NCBI GenBank assembly: GCA_001770725.1
Contig: MERU01000004.1
Span: 393,135-457,134 of the forward strand
Origin: Burkholderiales bacterium RIFCSPHIGHO2_01_FULL_63_240
Lineage (GTDB): Bacteria > Pseudomonadota > Gammaproteobacteria > Burkholderiales > Burkholderiaceae_C
Reading direction: 5' to 3'
DNA length: 64,000 nucleotides
Positions 57,094 to 64,000 of the stretch are shown one piece after another. The notes beneath the pieces were generated by a model. The model saw only the letters and a program-made list of their open reading frames with translations. It was not told the DNA's origin and did not search any database. Made by a program: the position numbers and the translations under genes. Position 1 is the first letter of the stretch; the number at the start of each line of letters is the position of its first letter.

Positions 57094-58230
57094 ATGACCA
57101 TGACTGTTTCCAACATCGTGCACCGCATCCGCGAGCAAGCCAAAGGCGCCGGCTTCGCACTCAAATCCACCCACACCTACGAACTGCTGGCCTCGGCTTT
57201 CGGGCAGGGCACCTGGGCTTCGTTCACCACCCGATACTGGCTCACCGACAGCCCAGATGGCCCAGTCGACGCAGTTGGCGAGCGCCCGGAAACCACCCAC
57301 ACCTTGGTGGCGGCCAGGGCGCTTCAACTGGGGCTGGAACCCGCATCTGCGCCGCAGCTCGGCACCCTCGTTTTGAATGCTGTGCAGGCAGCGCGGCTTG
57401 GCAAGGTTGAGAAGGCCGCATTTGATCGGCTTCGGCTCGCAGGGCTGCGCCTGCCGGCCGGCTTGCCCCAGTCCCCTCTGTTCATCTCCCAACTGAGCGC
57501 TGCTGCCTCGGCTGGAGATGCTCAAGCCCATCACCGCCTGGCCGCGATTTACCGGTGCAAGCGCCCCAACCCCTACCTCTACGACGAGTCGCTCAAAGGG
57601 CGCACTCTCACGGCGCAGGAGACAAAGTGGGTCGACGAGTACCTTGTTCAGGCGCAGCACTATCCGCTGTACCAAGCCCATCTGAAGGCTGCCGCGCAAG
57701 GCGGCGTCCGAGCAGCCGCCTTGGAATACGCGGAGGCCTTTGAAGACCCCAGCTTCTTTGATTTGGCGGACAGGTTGTCGGGCCCGGTCGATGCCAAGCG
57801 CATGGCCCAAGCGGCACCTGATGCCTCAGCGCGTCACAAATGGCTCAGGGTGGCGGGCCAGCATGACCTTGAAGCATTGGAAGAGTTGGCCAGCGAAGGC
57901 GATGCGGATGCCATGCAGCAATTGGCCATCGCCGGGGACGCTTACCACTTGCGCGCACTCGCAGAACGCGCACTGGAAGACGGGAAGCAGATTGAGGCTT
58001 GGGCTTGGCAATACATCGCGCTGGCGCATGGACATGACCTGACCAGATCGACGCTTGCGGCACGTCACGACGGCGGCTCACATCATGGCGAGTTCTATGA
58101 CAGTGACTTCGGTGGCCCACTCTTCGTGGACGGAGAGGAAGGCATCGAACTGCCGCAACTGCCACGCCGCCAAATGGCTGAGGCCAAACGATTGGCGAAG
58201 GAACGCATGTCAGCTCAATCTTTGGACTGA
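57094..58230 (+). CDS. Sel1-like repeat protein
   Basis: This 378-residue protein has an N-terminal helix set (NIVHRIREQAKGAGFALKS) followed by Sel1/TPR-like repeats: SAAASAGDAQAHHRLAAIY, KAAAQGGVRAAALEYAEAF and ELASEGDADAMQQLAIAGD. The C terminus is charged. There is no signal peptide. Such proteins usually hold partners together. It is convergent with the PAAR-effector operon on the other strand. ATG 57094 or the second ATG at 57100 could be used; no strong ribosome site decides. Confidence 0.65.
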   Translation: MTMTVSNIVHRIREQAKGAGFALKSTHTYELLASAFGQGTWASFTTRYWLTDSPDGPVDAVGERPETTHTLVAARALQLGLEPASAPQLGTLVLNAVQAARLGKVEKAAFDRLRLAGLRLPAGLPQSPLFISQLSAAASAGDAQAHHRLAAIYRCKRPNPYLYDESLKGRTLTAQETKWVDEYLVQAQHYPLYQAHLKAAAQGGVRAAALEYAEAFEDPSFFDLADRLSGPVDAKRMAQAAPDASARHKWLRVAGQHDLEALEELASEGDADAMQQLAIAGDAYHLRALAERALEDGKQIEAWAWQYIALAHGHDLTRSTLAARHDGGSHHGEFYDSDFGGPLFVDGEEGIELPQLPRRQMAEAKRLAKERMSAQSLD

Positions 58231-58324
58231 TTCGAGGAGTCTCCGGTCCTTGAGACAGAGTGCAGACCCAACGAGTCGGCGCTCTGTCTCACGAGCAATC
58301 GCCTGCCCCTAGCTGTGCTGCCCT

Positions 58325-58753
58325 TCAACTCGCGAACCACGCAGCGCGCAACTTAAACCTGGCCCCCAGCCAGACCGGTGAGCGCCTGACCTCCACGCGG
58401 TATCGCCCCTCTTCGGGGCTGCTGCCCTGCATCACCAAAGCATCGCCATCGACGTCGATGCGCTTGGCTGCAAAAGTGCGTGACGGAAAGACATAGAAAA
58501 ACCGACCGAGCTGTTTTTTGGCAACCGGCTTCAGACCTGCATCCAGCAAGGTCACCACCGTCAACTCTTCCCAAGGGTCGTTGTAGTCAGTGACAAGGAG
58601 GTACCCGTTTTCAGTCTCGAACTGATCGACAAGTTGCAACCCTTCCAGAGCAACGCCAGCGGGCCTGCCATCGACCATCAGCATCGTGGTCGTGGACTCC
58701 CGATCCCGCACGGGGTCTCGGGGCTCCAAAGCAAACTTGTCGACTCGCTTCAC
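58325..58753 (-). CDS. Small protein coupled to the PAAR-linked effector, possible immunity or accessory factor
   Basis: This 142-residue protein is strand-rich with no membrane span (VALEGLQLVDQFETENGYLL). I chose GTG 58753, because it overlaps the upstream stop (GTGA) and has GGAG five nt before it; a TTG at 58768 is the alternative. It is the last gene of the PAAR operon. Position after an effector candidate suggests an immunity or accessory protein. Immunity to a membrane-disrupting toxin is usually itself a membrane protein, so this reading is uncertain. Confidence 0.6.
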   Translation of the reverse strand: MKRVDKFALEPRDPVRDRESTTTMLMVDGRPAGVALEGLQLVDQFETENGYLLVTDYNDPWEELTVVTLLDAGLKPVAKKQLGRFFYVFPSRTFAAKRIDVDGDALVMQGSSPEEGRYRVEVRRSPVWLGARFKLRAAWFAS

Positions 58754-59535
58754 TTCGACTCCGGCCAAAAATAATCAAAAACTTCTGCCGAGCCTACCCC
58801 AAGCAAAGCCGCACCAGCGAACATGCTGATGCCGACAATCCAACCGGGTGGCCCGCTCATTGCAAACGCAACGGCCGCACCAGCACCAATGCCACCAACG
58901 GCACCTGCGCCCAGGGCTACCCCCTCCTTGGCGGCCTGCCGGGTGCGATCTTCGGCTTCGATCACGTTGTACACAGCAATCGCGAACGTGAACACCAACA
59001 GGCCGCGCCCTGCGCGACCAAACCACTTTGCGCCTGCATTCATCTTCTGGCGCGGGCCTCCTGCCGCATGGACGATGTCCATCCATACGAGCTCCTTCTC
59101 TGCCTGGCTGAGTGCAGAAAACACCCGGCGGAAGCGCCTACCCGCATAACGCTCCTGTAAGTCAGCCAGCAGCAACCCATCCTTCTTGATGCCTGATGAG
59201 ATGGCGGCCCCTAGGTCCGTGAGCTTGGCGCGAGCCGCCACCATGACCTGATTGCGCATTTCGTTGGCCGTCTTGGCGCCCTCATGGGGCGTGATCTGCC
59301 CCGCCTTGACCTTAGCGATGATCTCGTCACATGCAGCACGCGATTGCTTGACGTACTCAGCCCTGGCTGCCGGGTCCTTGATCATGGACTGCGCAAACCC
59401 TGCCACCTCGGCCTGGAATGCCTTGATGGCAAGTTCCAGTTCACTGCCTGTCGCAGCAACAGGCCTGGTGTCAGCGTTGATGGTCGATCGTGCGGAAGTG
59501 GTGGTGATCAGCTTGACTGCTGAGCCGTTAGCCAT
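58750..59535 (-). CDS. Candidate membrane-acting type VI effector with glycine zipper
   Basis: This 261-residue protein starts at ATG 59535 (GGGGGA 8 nt upstream) as MANGSAVKLITTTSARSTIN. The N-terminal half is helical and polar. The C-terminal 90 residues carry hydrophobic stretches with small-residue repeats: GLLVFTFAIAVYNVIEAE, then ALGAGAVGGIGAGAAVAFAM and GISMFAGAALLGVGS, a glycine-zipper pattern found in pore-forming effectors. It overlaps the PAAR gene by 8 bp. The role as a secreted toxin is inferred from the PAAR neighbour; no catalytic motif is present. Confidence 0.65.
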   Translation of the reverse strand: MANGSAVKLITTTSARSTINADTRPVAATGSELELAIKAFQAEVAGFAQSMIKDPAARAEYVKQSRAACDEIIAKVKAGQITPHEGAKTANEMRNQVMVAARAKLTDLGAAISSGIKKDGLLLADLQERYAGRRFRRVFSALSQAEKELVWMDIVHAAGGPRQKMNAGAKWFGRAGRGLLVFTFAIAVYNVIEAEDRTRQAAKEGVALGAGAVGGIGAGAAVAFAMSGPPGWIVGISMFAGAALLGVGSAEVFDYFWPESK

Positions 59536-60079
59536 GACGCGCATCCCCCAAGATTTCGCATGTGACCTCGCCTGCGGCATCACCCGTCATGATCAACGCT
59601 GTCTTTCCGCTTTCATCGGTGACGCCCTCTACTACTCTGCCACCCGCGCGTAGCCGATACGGCTGATGAGCCAGGGGCATATCGGTCAGCGAGCAGGTCA
59701 AGACAAAGTGCTGGTCAAAGGTAGAGGCCTGCTGCGCTGGCCTGTCGCCCACCTTGGAGGTGCCAGTTGCAGAGCTGCTTTCGCTGCCATGTGCTGATGC
59801 ACCACCACCGCCACCCCCTACCCTTGACACCACTTGGCTGGATATCAAGGTGGCTCCGCAAGCGCACTTGTCGCCGTGCCTTGCAACCGGTGCGCCGTCT
59901 ACGATCATGGTCGGATCGCCGGTCACGATGACCGTCGTGCCATGGCCCTTTTTCGGGCAAGTGACCTGGTCACCCACTCGGGCCAGTCGTTTGCCGTGGG
60001 TATCCGTGGTCATGGTTGACCCCACGACCACGCCCCCATGATCGGTCCGATCGCCGATCACGATGAACGGTCTGCTCAT
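59528..60079 (-). CDS. PAAR-domain protein of a type VI secretion system
   Basis: This is a 183-residue protein. The first 95 residues form a PAAR domain (FIVIGDRTDHGGVVVGSTMT, RVGDQVTCPKKGH, MIVDGAPVARHGDKCACGA), with Cys and His that bind the zinc at the spike tip. A Gly/Ser linker and a strand-rich C-terminal extension follow (YRLRAGGRVVEGVTDESGKT), resembling a small transthyretin-like module. PAAR proteins cap VgrG and carry effectors. No other type VI genes are in the window, so the apparatus must lie elsewhere. It heads the three-gene PAAR operon. Confidence 0.87.
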   Translation of the reverse strand: MSRPFIVIGDRTDHGGVVVGSTMTTDTHGKRLARVGDQVTCPKKGHGTTVIVTGDPTMIVDGAPVARHGDKCACGATLISSQVVSRVGGGGGGASAHGSESSSATGTSKVGDRPAQQASTFDQHFVLTCSLTDMPLAHQPYRLRAGGRVVEGVTDESGKTALIMTGDAAGEVTCEILGDARHG

Positions 60080-60145
60080 GCGCTTCCCTCAGTTTGATTT
60101 GGTGAGGAATGTAGCAGCGCCGATCAGTCCGATGGCAACAGATCG

Positions 60146-60409
60146 TTAGCCCTCGTGTTCCCCATCGTCTTCAGGCAGAAACCGTAGACGCATGGGATCG
60201 ATTCCCACCATCTTGTCGGCCTCCCTCCGCGCCAAGATCCGACTGTGGATCTTCTGCTTCAAGGCAGCGATCGTGGTGACAGGGATGTCTGCGCCAATGA
60301 TGGCCACCACGCCCCCCGGTGTGACGACCTTGACCACCATTCGGCCCTTGCGGTCCCGGAAGATGCGGTGGTTGTCCTTCGGGTCATTGCTCCAGAACTT
60401 TGAATCCAT
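60146..60409 (-). CDS. Small hypothetical protein
   Basis: This 87-residue protein starts at ATG 60409 (MDSKFWSNDPKDN) with AGGAGA 6 nt upstream. It has a strand pair (MVVKVVTPGGVVAIIGADIP) and a basic helix (ALKQKIHSRILARREADKM). No family is recognised. It lies 66 bp upstream of the PAAR operon on the same strand and may belong to it. Confidence 0.6.
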   Translation of the reverse strand: MDSKFWSNDPKDNHRIFRDRKGRMVVKVVTPGGVVAIIGADIPVTTIAALKQKIHSRILARREADKMVGIDPMRLRFLPEDDGEHEG

Positions 60410-60549
60410 TTGGTTCTCCTGCTGATGCCGACCAACGAGCGCGATCGGCCAAAGCGCTGCCCTCACCCGCATGGACCAGAGCCAGCGGTCATGGACAAGG
60501 AGAGTGGCCAGTGAGAACGCCCATCAGGGCACTGGCTGTTCAGAGGGAT

Positions 60550-60801
60550 TCAGTCTTTTGTCGAGCTTGCGGCATCGGCAAGGATTTCATCCTCGACCAG
60601 TGCCACGATTTCGGAGGGTCTCCGTTTCAGAGGGACGGAAAGTTTGAACAAGGTCTTGATCGTTGGCTGCTGCTGCCCCAACTCAAGAATGCTGATGTAG
60701 TTGCGCATCAGATCGGCATCCAGGCCCAACTGCTCCTGGCTGAGCCCGGCCTGCTTGCGCAACCGCCTCAATACTTTACCGAACGCTGTCCCGACTTCCA
60801 A
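60550..60801 (-). CDS. XRE-family helix-turn-helix regulator
   Basis: This 83-residue DNA-binding protein has one XRE helix-turn-helix (FGKVLRRLRKQAGLSQEQLG, followed by NYISILELGQQQPTIKTLFK) and a short acidic tail. I chose TTG 60801 because GGAGGA lies 6 nt upstream; a frame opening at 60861 would put that site inside the gene. It is divergent from the secreted protein gene at 60877 and probably controls that 75-bp intergenic region, which contains a small dyad. Confidence 0.82.
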   Translation of the reverse strand: MEVGTAFGKVLRRLRKQAGLSQEQLGLDADLMRNYISILELGQQQPTIKTLFKLSVPLKRRPSEIVALVEDEILADAASSTKD

Positions 60802-60810
60802 GAAAATTCC

Positions 60811-60823
60811 TCCAATAGTTGGA
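60811..60823. promoter_or_regulatory. Dyad in the XRE/secreted-protein intergenic region
   Basis: TCCAA-TAG-TTGGA is a perfect dyad that abuts and partly covers the GGAGGA ribosome site of the XRE gene. It is a natural candidate for an autoregulatory operator. Confidence 0.4.
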
Positions 60824-60876
60824 AGAATTTCGCGTTTCAGCTTATATTTGTCTTCACACAATAATAGGAATTAAAG

Positions 60877-61641
60877 GTGAAGAAGCGAATCGCTTTGCGC
60901 ATGCTGGCTGCATCTGCGCTCGCCGCCAGCGCCGCTACGGCCCACGCATTTCTTGGCATCGACTCCCCCTGGTGCATGGGCGATGGCGGCGGCACGTTCC
61001 TGTGTGTGCGAGGCGCAGACCGCGTGAAGCTGGCCAAGGAATCTGCCGATCTGGACTACCTGCCCTTCGTACAGAAGGCCTTCGCCGCGCCCACCATCAC
61101 CTACGTGCCTGACGAGAAGACGCCTGCTGTTGCCGAGACATGGCATCGTGACGGCGGTGGATTGAACCTGTACCGCCACACACTGAACAACGACCGCCGC
61201 AAGATGATGGAAGCGGCCGTGGACTGGTTCAAGACCTTCTGCAATGTCAAGGGCGGCGGCACCTACGAGTACCCCATCAACGAGACCACCGAGTTGGTCA
61301 ACCTGACCCGGCTGGCTTGCCATGCACGTCCAACGACGCCCGAGCAGGTGATGGGCCAGATGCCGATGTTCGGCATCGAAATCAGCCCCGCCGACAACTA
61401 CACCACCGACCGGCCCAAAGATCCTTTTGTGGCGTTCAAGCATTTCGGCAACGGCAGCTTGGTCAAGGCGGCCTGGGGCTACCCCAAGCGGTACGCCTTC
61501 GGCGACCAAACCAATCTGGGCATGGTGGTCGAGGTCAAGGTACCCATGGCCAAGGTGCAGACCGAGGTGGATGGCAAACCCTACGAGAAGTGGGTCAAGC
61601 TGATTGACCTGGTGCCGATCCCACGGCCACAGAACCAGTGA
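60877..61641 (+). CDS. Secreted hypothetical protein
   Basis: This 254-residue protein starts at GTG 60877 (AGGA 8 nt upstream) with a clear signal peptide (KKRIALRMLAASALAASAAT, cleavage after AHA). The mature part has several Cys (PWCMGDG, FLCVRG, TFCNVKG, LACHAR) likely to form disulfides in the periplasm. No family is recognised. It is followed by a small gene 26 bp downstream and is divergent from the XRE regulator, which may control it. Confidence 0.68.
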   Translation: MKKRIALRMLAASALAASAATAHAFLGIDSPWCMGDGGGTFLCVRGADRVKLAKESADLDYLPFVQKAFAAPTITYVPDEKTPAVAETWHRDGGGLNLYRHTLNNDRRKMMEAAVDWFKTFCNVKGGGTYEYPINETTELVNLTRLACHARPTTPEQVMGQMPMFGIEISPADNYTTDRPKDPFVAFKHFGNGSLVKAAWGYPKRYAFGDQTNLGMVVEVKVPMAKVQTEVDGKPYEKWVKLIDLVPIPRPQNQ

Positions 61642-61667
61642 GTCTTTTTTCCCAGTGAGAACGAATC

Positions 61668-62081
61668 ATGGTCCAAGTGCAATCACTGATGGTCACGGCC
61701 ATTGAAGGCCGTCGCAACTTCTCCTACGGTCAAGAGCTCCGGGAAGTCTGGTACCGGCGCGACGATGGCATCGAAGGCAGCCTTCAGTACACGGGGGAGT
61801 TTGGGGTGCGGGCAGGCAACAAGCTGGCCCTGATCTACTCCCCGGCCATCACCAGCCACTGGCTCGGCATCGTCAACTTCTCGACCGAGCTCTACATCAA
61901 CTTCGTCCCGAACTGGGTGTCGCGCAAGACCTATCCGTTCCCCGACCTGATCTGGCCGCTCAACAAGGCATTCCCGGATCTTCAGCAAAGTGCCTTTGGC
62001 AAGCAGTCGCCTGCTTTGCATCAGGCCGTGGAGTCGGTCGTTGGGCAATTGATTGCCAGGCGTCACCAGAGAGCCGCCTGA
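61668..62081 (+). CDS. Hypothetical protein downstream of the secreted protein
   Basis: This 137-residue protein has no signal peptide and a strand-rich centre rich in aromatic residues (GIVNFSTELYINFVPNWVSR). No family is recognised. It starts 26 bp after the secreted protein gene and is probably co-transcribed. It is convergent with the umuC remnant, with 33 bp between ends. Confidence 0.58.
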   Translation: MVQVQSLMVTAIEGRRNFSYGQELREVWYRRDDGIEGSLQYTGEFGVRAGNKLALIYSPAITSHWLGIVNFSTELYINFVPNWVSRKTYPFPDLIWPLNKAFPDLQQSAFGKQSPALHQAVESVVGQLIARRHQRAA

Positions 62082-62114
62082 TCGGGTGCCGCGCAGGTCA
62101 CAGCCCCGCACCCC

Positions 62115-63368
62115 TCATGCGCGTGCGGTCGGCACCTCTCGCCAGTCTGTCGTGTACCTCGGCGTGCGCCTGACCTGCTTCATGCCCCAGGTGTCGGCCC
62201 CTTGCTCGATGCCTGAGCTGCCCAGAAGCAAGGTCCGCTTGCCAAAGCGATCATTGACCTGGTCCATGGCCACCATCAAGCGGGAGCGGTCCCGTTGCTC
62301 GGGTACGGCGTCGTCAAAGCCCAACTCGCCCTGCACCACGGTGTCTGGGATCAGGTCCAGCAGCATGACGCCGGCCTTGGCCAGCTTGTAGCCGGGCTGA
62401 TAGATGGCCTTCAGGCCCATGAGCGCGGCATTGGTCAAATCACTCGTGTCGGCCGTGGGGCGGCGCAGTGGCACCACGATGCTGCGCGAATAGCGCGGAC
62501 CATCCCTGAAGGGTGAGGTCCTGGCAAACACCAGAACCTGGCCTGCCAGGTGGAGCTGCCGCCGTAGCTTCTCTGCCGCCCGGGTGGTGAACTCGCTGAT
62601 GGCCTCTTGAAGGTGCTTCAGCTCGGTCACGGGTTGGCCAAAGCTGCGGGTGCAGGCGATCTGCTGCTTGGGGGTGGGCACGTTGTCCAGGTCGATGCAG
62701 GGCTCGCCGCGCAGTTCGCGCCAGGTGCGTTCCAGCACCACACCCCATTTGCTTCGCACCACGTCACCGGGCAACTGCACGAAGTCGTGAACCGTTTGCA
62801 CGCCCACGGCCATGAGCTGGGCACTCAACTGCCGCCCCACGCCCCACACCTCGCCCACCTCGGTGGCGGCGAGCACCTCGCGCAGTTGCTCGTCGCTCAG
62901 CGCTGCGAGGTTGCACACCGTGGCCAGCTCGTCGGGGTACACGCCCGGCTTGCGCTCTGCGGTCTTGGCGATGTGGTTGGCCAGCTTCGCCAGGGTCTTG
63001 GTGCCTGCGATGCCGATCCCGCAGGGGATGCCGATCCACTGGTGAATGCGCGCGCGGATCTTCCATGCCCGGTCCACCAGGTCACCCCTGACACCTTCGA
63101 GCCCAATGAAGCTTTCGATGCTGTAGATCTCTTGGGTGGGCCCCAGGCCAGCGGCCAGGCTCATCATGCGGTCGCTCATGTCGCCGTACAGCGTGAAGTT
63201 GGCAGACAGCGCGACCAGGCCTGCTTGATCCTCCAAGTGGCGGATCTTGAACCAGGGCTCGCCCATCTTGATGCCCAGGGCCTTGGCCTCGTTGGAGCGC
63301 GCAATGGCACAGCCATCGTTGTTCGACAGCACGACCACCGGCCTGCCGTTCAGGCTGGGGCGAAACAC
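62115..63368 (-). CDS. umuC: 5'-truncated Y-family DNA polymerase UmuC
   Basis: The 417-residue frame matches the UmuC subunit of DNA polymerase V: RPVVVLSNNDGCAIARSNEAKALG, FTLYGDMSDRMM, IYSIESFIGL, GIPCGIGIAGTKTLAKLANH, VWGVGRQL and the C-terminal little-finger and tail regions. In-frame codons before GTG 63368 still encode SCERVF, part of the family start. Farther upstream the match ends, and the FALVDxNNFY segment with the first catalytic Asp is missing; a stop appears soon after. The loss occurs next to the mer module. As it stands the polymerase should be inactive. No umuD is present. Confidence 0.85.
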   Translation of the reverse strand: MFRPSLNGRPVVVLSNNDGCAIARSNEAKALGIKMGEPWFKIRHLEDQAGLVALSANFTLYGDMSDRMMSLAAGLGPTQEIYSIESFIGLEGVRGDLVDRAWKIRARIHQWIGIPCGIGIAGTKTLAKLANHIAKTAERKPGVYPDELATVCNLAALSDEQLREVLAATEVGEVWGVGRQLSAQLMAVGVQTVHDFVQLPGDVVRSKWGVVLERTWRELRGEPCIDLDNVPTPKQQIACTRSFGQPVTELKHLQEAISEFTTRAAEKLRRQLHLAGQVLVFARTSPFRDGPRYSRSIVVPLRRPTADTSDLTNAALMGLKAIYQPGYKLAKAGVMLLDLIPDTVVQGELGFDDAVPEQRDRSRLMVAMDQVNDRFGKRTLLLGSSGIEQGADTWGMKQVRRTPRYTTDWREVPTARA

Positions 63369-63462
63369 CCGCTCGCAACTCTTCTGAATGACCCTAACTG
63401 TTAGTAGGCTATATACGCCTATGCTCTATCGTCAATTTGACGACTAACAATTTTTGCAGGAA

Positions 63463-63858
63463 TTAAGTGCCAGCCAAAGTGTCAATGATGGGGCATGGTC
63501 CAGATTCGACTCCGTTTTCGCAGCGCTTAGACAAGTCAGTAAGGGTCTTCTTCATGCGGCGCAGGTCAGCAATGCGGGCATCAATCTCCTTGATCTTGTG
63601 CTCAGCCAGCTCCTTGGTTTCGCAACAGTTTTTTGCTTCTTCAAAGCTAAGAAGACTGCTGGTCTCATCCAACGTGAATCCTAACGTTTGTGCGCGCTTG
63701 ATGAATTTGACTCGCCGGACAACCGCTTCGCCATACTTGCGCTGCCCGCCCTGCGGGAGTAGGGGCTCAGCAATCAGACCAATGCGCTGGTAATAGCGGA
63801 TCGTGTCGATCTTTACGCCTGCCGCGTTGGCAGCTCGGCCAATTGTCATGTCGTTCAT
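63463..63858 (-). CDS. merR: MerR mercury-responsive regulator
   Basis: This 131-residue regulator has the MerR winged helix (MTIGRAANAAGVKIDTIRYY, GQRKYGEAVVRRVKFIKRAQ) and a dimerisation helix. Cysteines sit in the three Hg-binding places: KNCCET, RCENG and GPCPII. MerR represses and, with Hg(II), activates the divergent mer operon by untwisting its promoter. It ends 95 bp from the truncated umuC. The second of the paired Cys near residue 80 is unusual compared with Tn501 MerR. Confidence 0.9.
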   Translation of the reverse strand: MNDMTIGRAANAAGVKIDTIRYYQRIGLIAEPLLPQGGQRKYGEAVVRRVKFIKRAQTLGFTLDETSSLLSFEEAKNCCETKELAEHKIKEIDARIADLRRMKKTLTDLSKRCENGVESGPCPIIDTLAGT

Positions 63859-63876
63859 GGCATTTCCAAATAGTGC

Positions 63877-63907
63877 TTGACTCTGGACTCTAGTCCAGAC
63901 TTTACAT
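63877..63907 (+). promoter_or_regulatory. MerR-type promoter/operator of the mer operon
   Basis: TTGACT (63877-63882) is followed by the dyad CTGGACT-CT-AGTCCAG (63883-63898), and a -10 candidate TTACAT or TACATT lies 19 or 20 nt after the -35. A long spacer with a dyad inside it is the hallmark of MerR-controlled promoters. Confidence 0.78.
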
Positions 63908-63942
63908 TAGCCTATCCCTTGTTGGGTTGGAAGGATTTGTGC

Positions 63943-64000
63943 ATGGACATTAAAGTCAAATCTTCAATGGTCGCAGCTGCGCTGGCAGCCGTTGGCGCTT
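63943..64000 (+). CDS. First mer-operon gene, partial (possibly MerT)
   Basis: The window ends 19 codons into this gene. ATG 63943 has GGAAGGA about 8 nt upstream. The product begins MDIKVKSSMVAAALAAVGA, a basic start and a hydrophobic segment. This fits the first membrane span of the mercuric transporter MerT, normally the first structural gene after merR, but a signal peptide of a different mer protein is possible. Confidence 0.5.
   Translation, partial: MDIKVKSSMVAAALAAVGA

Larger units (their letters stand above)
54285..64000. mobile_element. Left part of a probable tRNA-Ser-inserted genomic island
   Basis: The displaced tRNA-Ser 3' half marks one junction. Content to its right is accessory (PAAR module, XRE regulator, truncated umuC, merR/mer operon, many hypotheticals). 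No integrase is seen in the window, so the intact tRNA and integrase would be expected past 64000. The right boundary is unknown and the region may be composite. Confidence 0.5.

Overview
The window looks like the chromosome of a high-GC betaproteobacterium, most likely in the Burkholderiales. The codon use is GC-rich, metG and apbC/mrp are divergent neighbours, and two-component and cyclic-di-GMP proteins are abundant. This assignment rests on gene content and composition only. The window has three parts: core chromosome (1-24427), a Tn7-like transposon full of apparent anti-phage genes (24428-54259), and the left part of a second island attached to a tRNA-Ser remnant (54285 to the right edge).

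Core (1-24427). A SulP anion transporter and metG are read leftward and apbC rightward. Next come a HisKA_2 kinase with an ANTAR response regulator, a second histidine kinase, and a rightward run of large hybrid kinase, REC-GADEF-EAL protein and diguanylate cyclase. Then come the NAD(P)HX repair enzyme NnrD/NnrE, a strongly folded intergenic region ending in a rightward terminator (candidate ncRNA, 19546-19803), and a cluster of DUF3034 protein, lipoprotein truncated haemoglobin, cupredoxin-like protein and membrane GGDEF/EAL protein.

Tn7-like element (24428-54259, about 29.8 kb). It is bounded by inverted termini that begin TGTGACTTAAAGCT. Four copies of a TTAAGC(N)TTGCACTT motif lie at the left end and three at the right; these are probable TnsB sites. 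Its transposition genes sit at the right end and read leftward: a fused TnsA-TnsB protein, TnsC, and two tandem TniQ/TnsD-like paralogues. No cas gene or CRISPR array was seen. The right end lies 25 bp beyond the 3' end of a tRNA-Ser(UGA) remnant, the same geometry Tn7 has with glmS. The cargo is a chain of likely defence modules: a TIR-KAP NTPase with a HEPN-like neighbour, another protein with a HEPN-like motif, a PHP-ABC (TrlF-like) ATPase with a small partner, a DUF4209 HEPN-like protein, a lone membrane protein, a three-component ABC system (nuclease-like effector, middle component, DUF3732 ATPase), a HEAT-like protein, a SPARTA pair (TIR-APAZ plus short Argonaute) and an E-D-K nuclease-like protein.

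Right island (54285-64000+). The displaced 3' half of tRNA-Ser(UGA) suggests that a second integrative element begins here and runs past the window. It carries a winged-helix/DUF3293 gene pair, a Sel1-like protein, a PAAR protein with a glycine-zipper effector candidate and a small downstream partner, an XRE regulator, secreted hypotheticals, a umuC gene that has lost its 5' end, and merR divergent from the start of a mer operon with a recognisable MerR-type operator.
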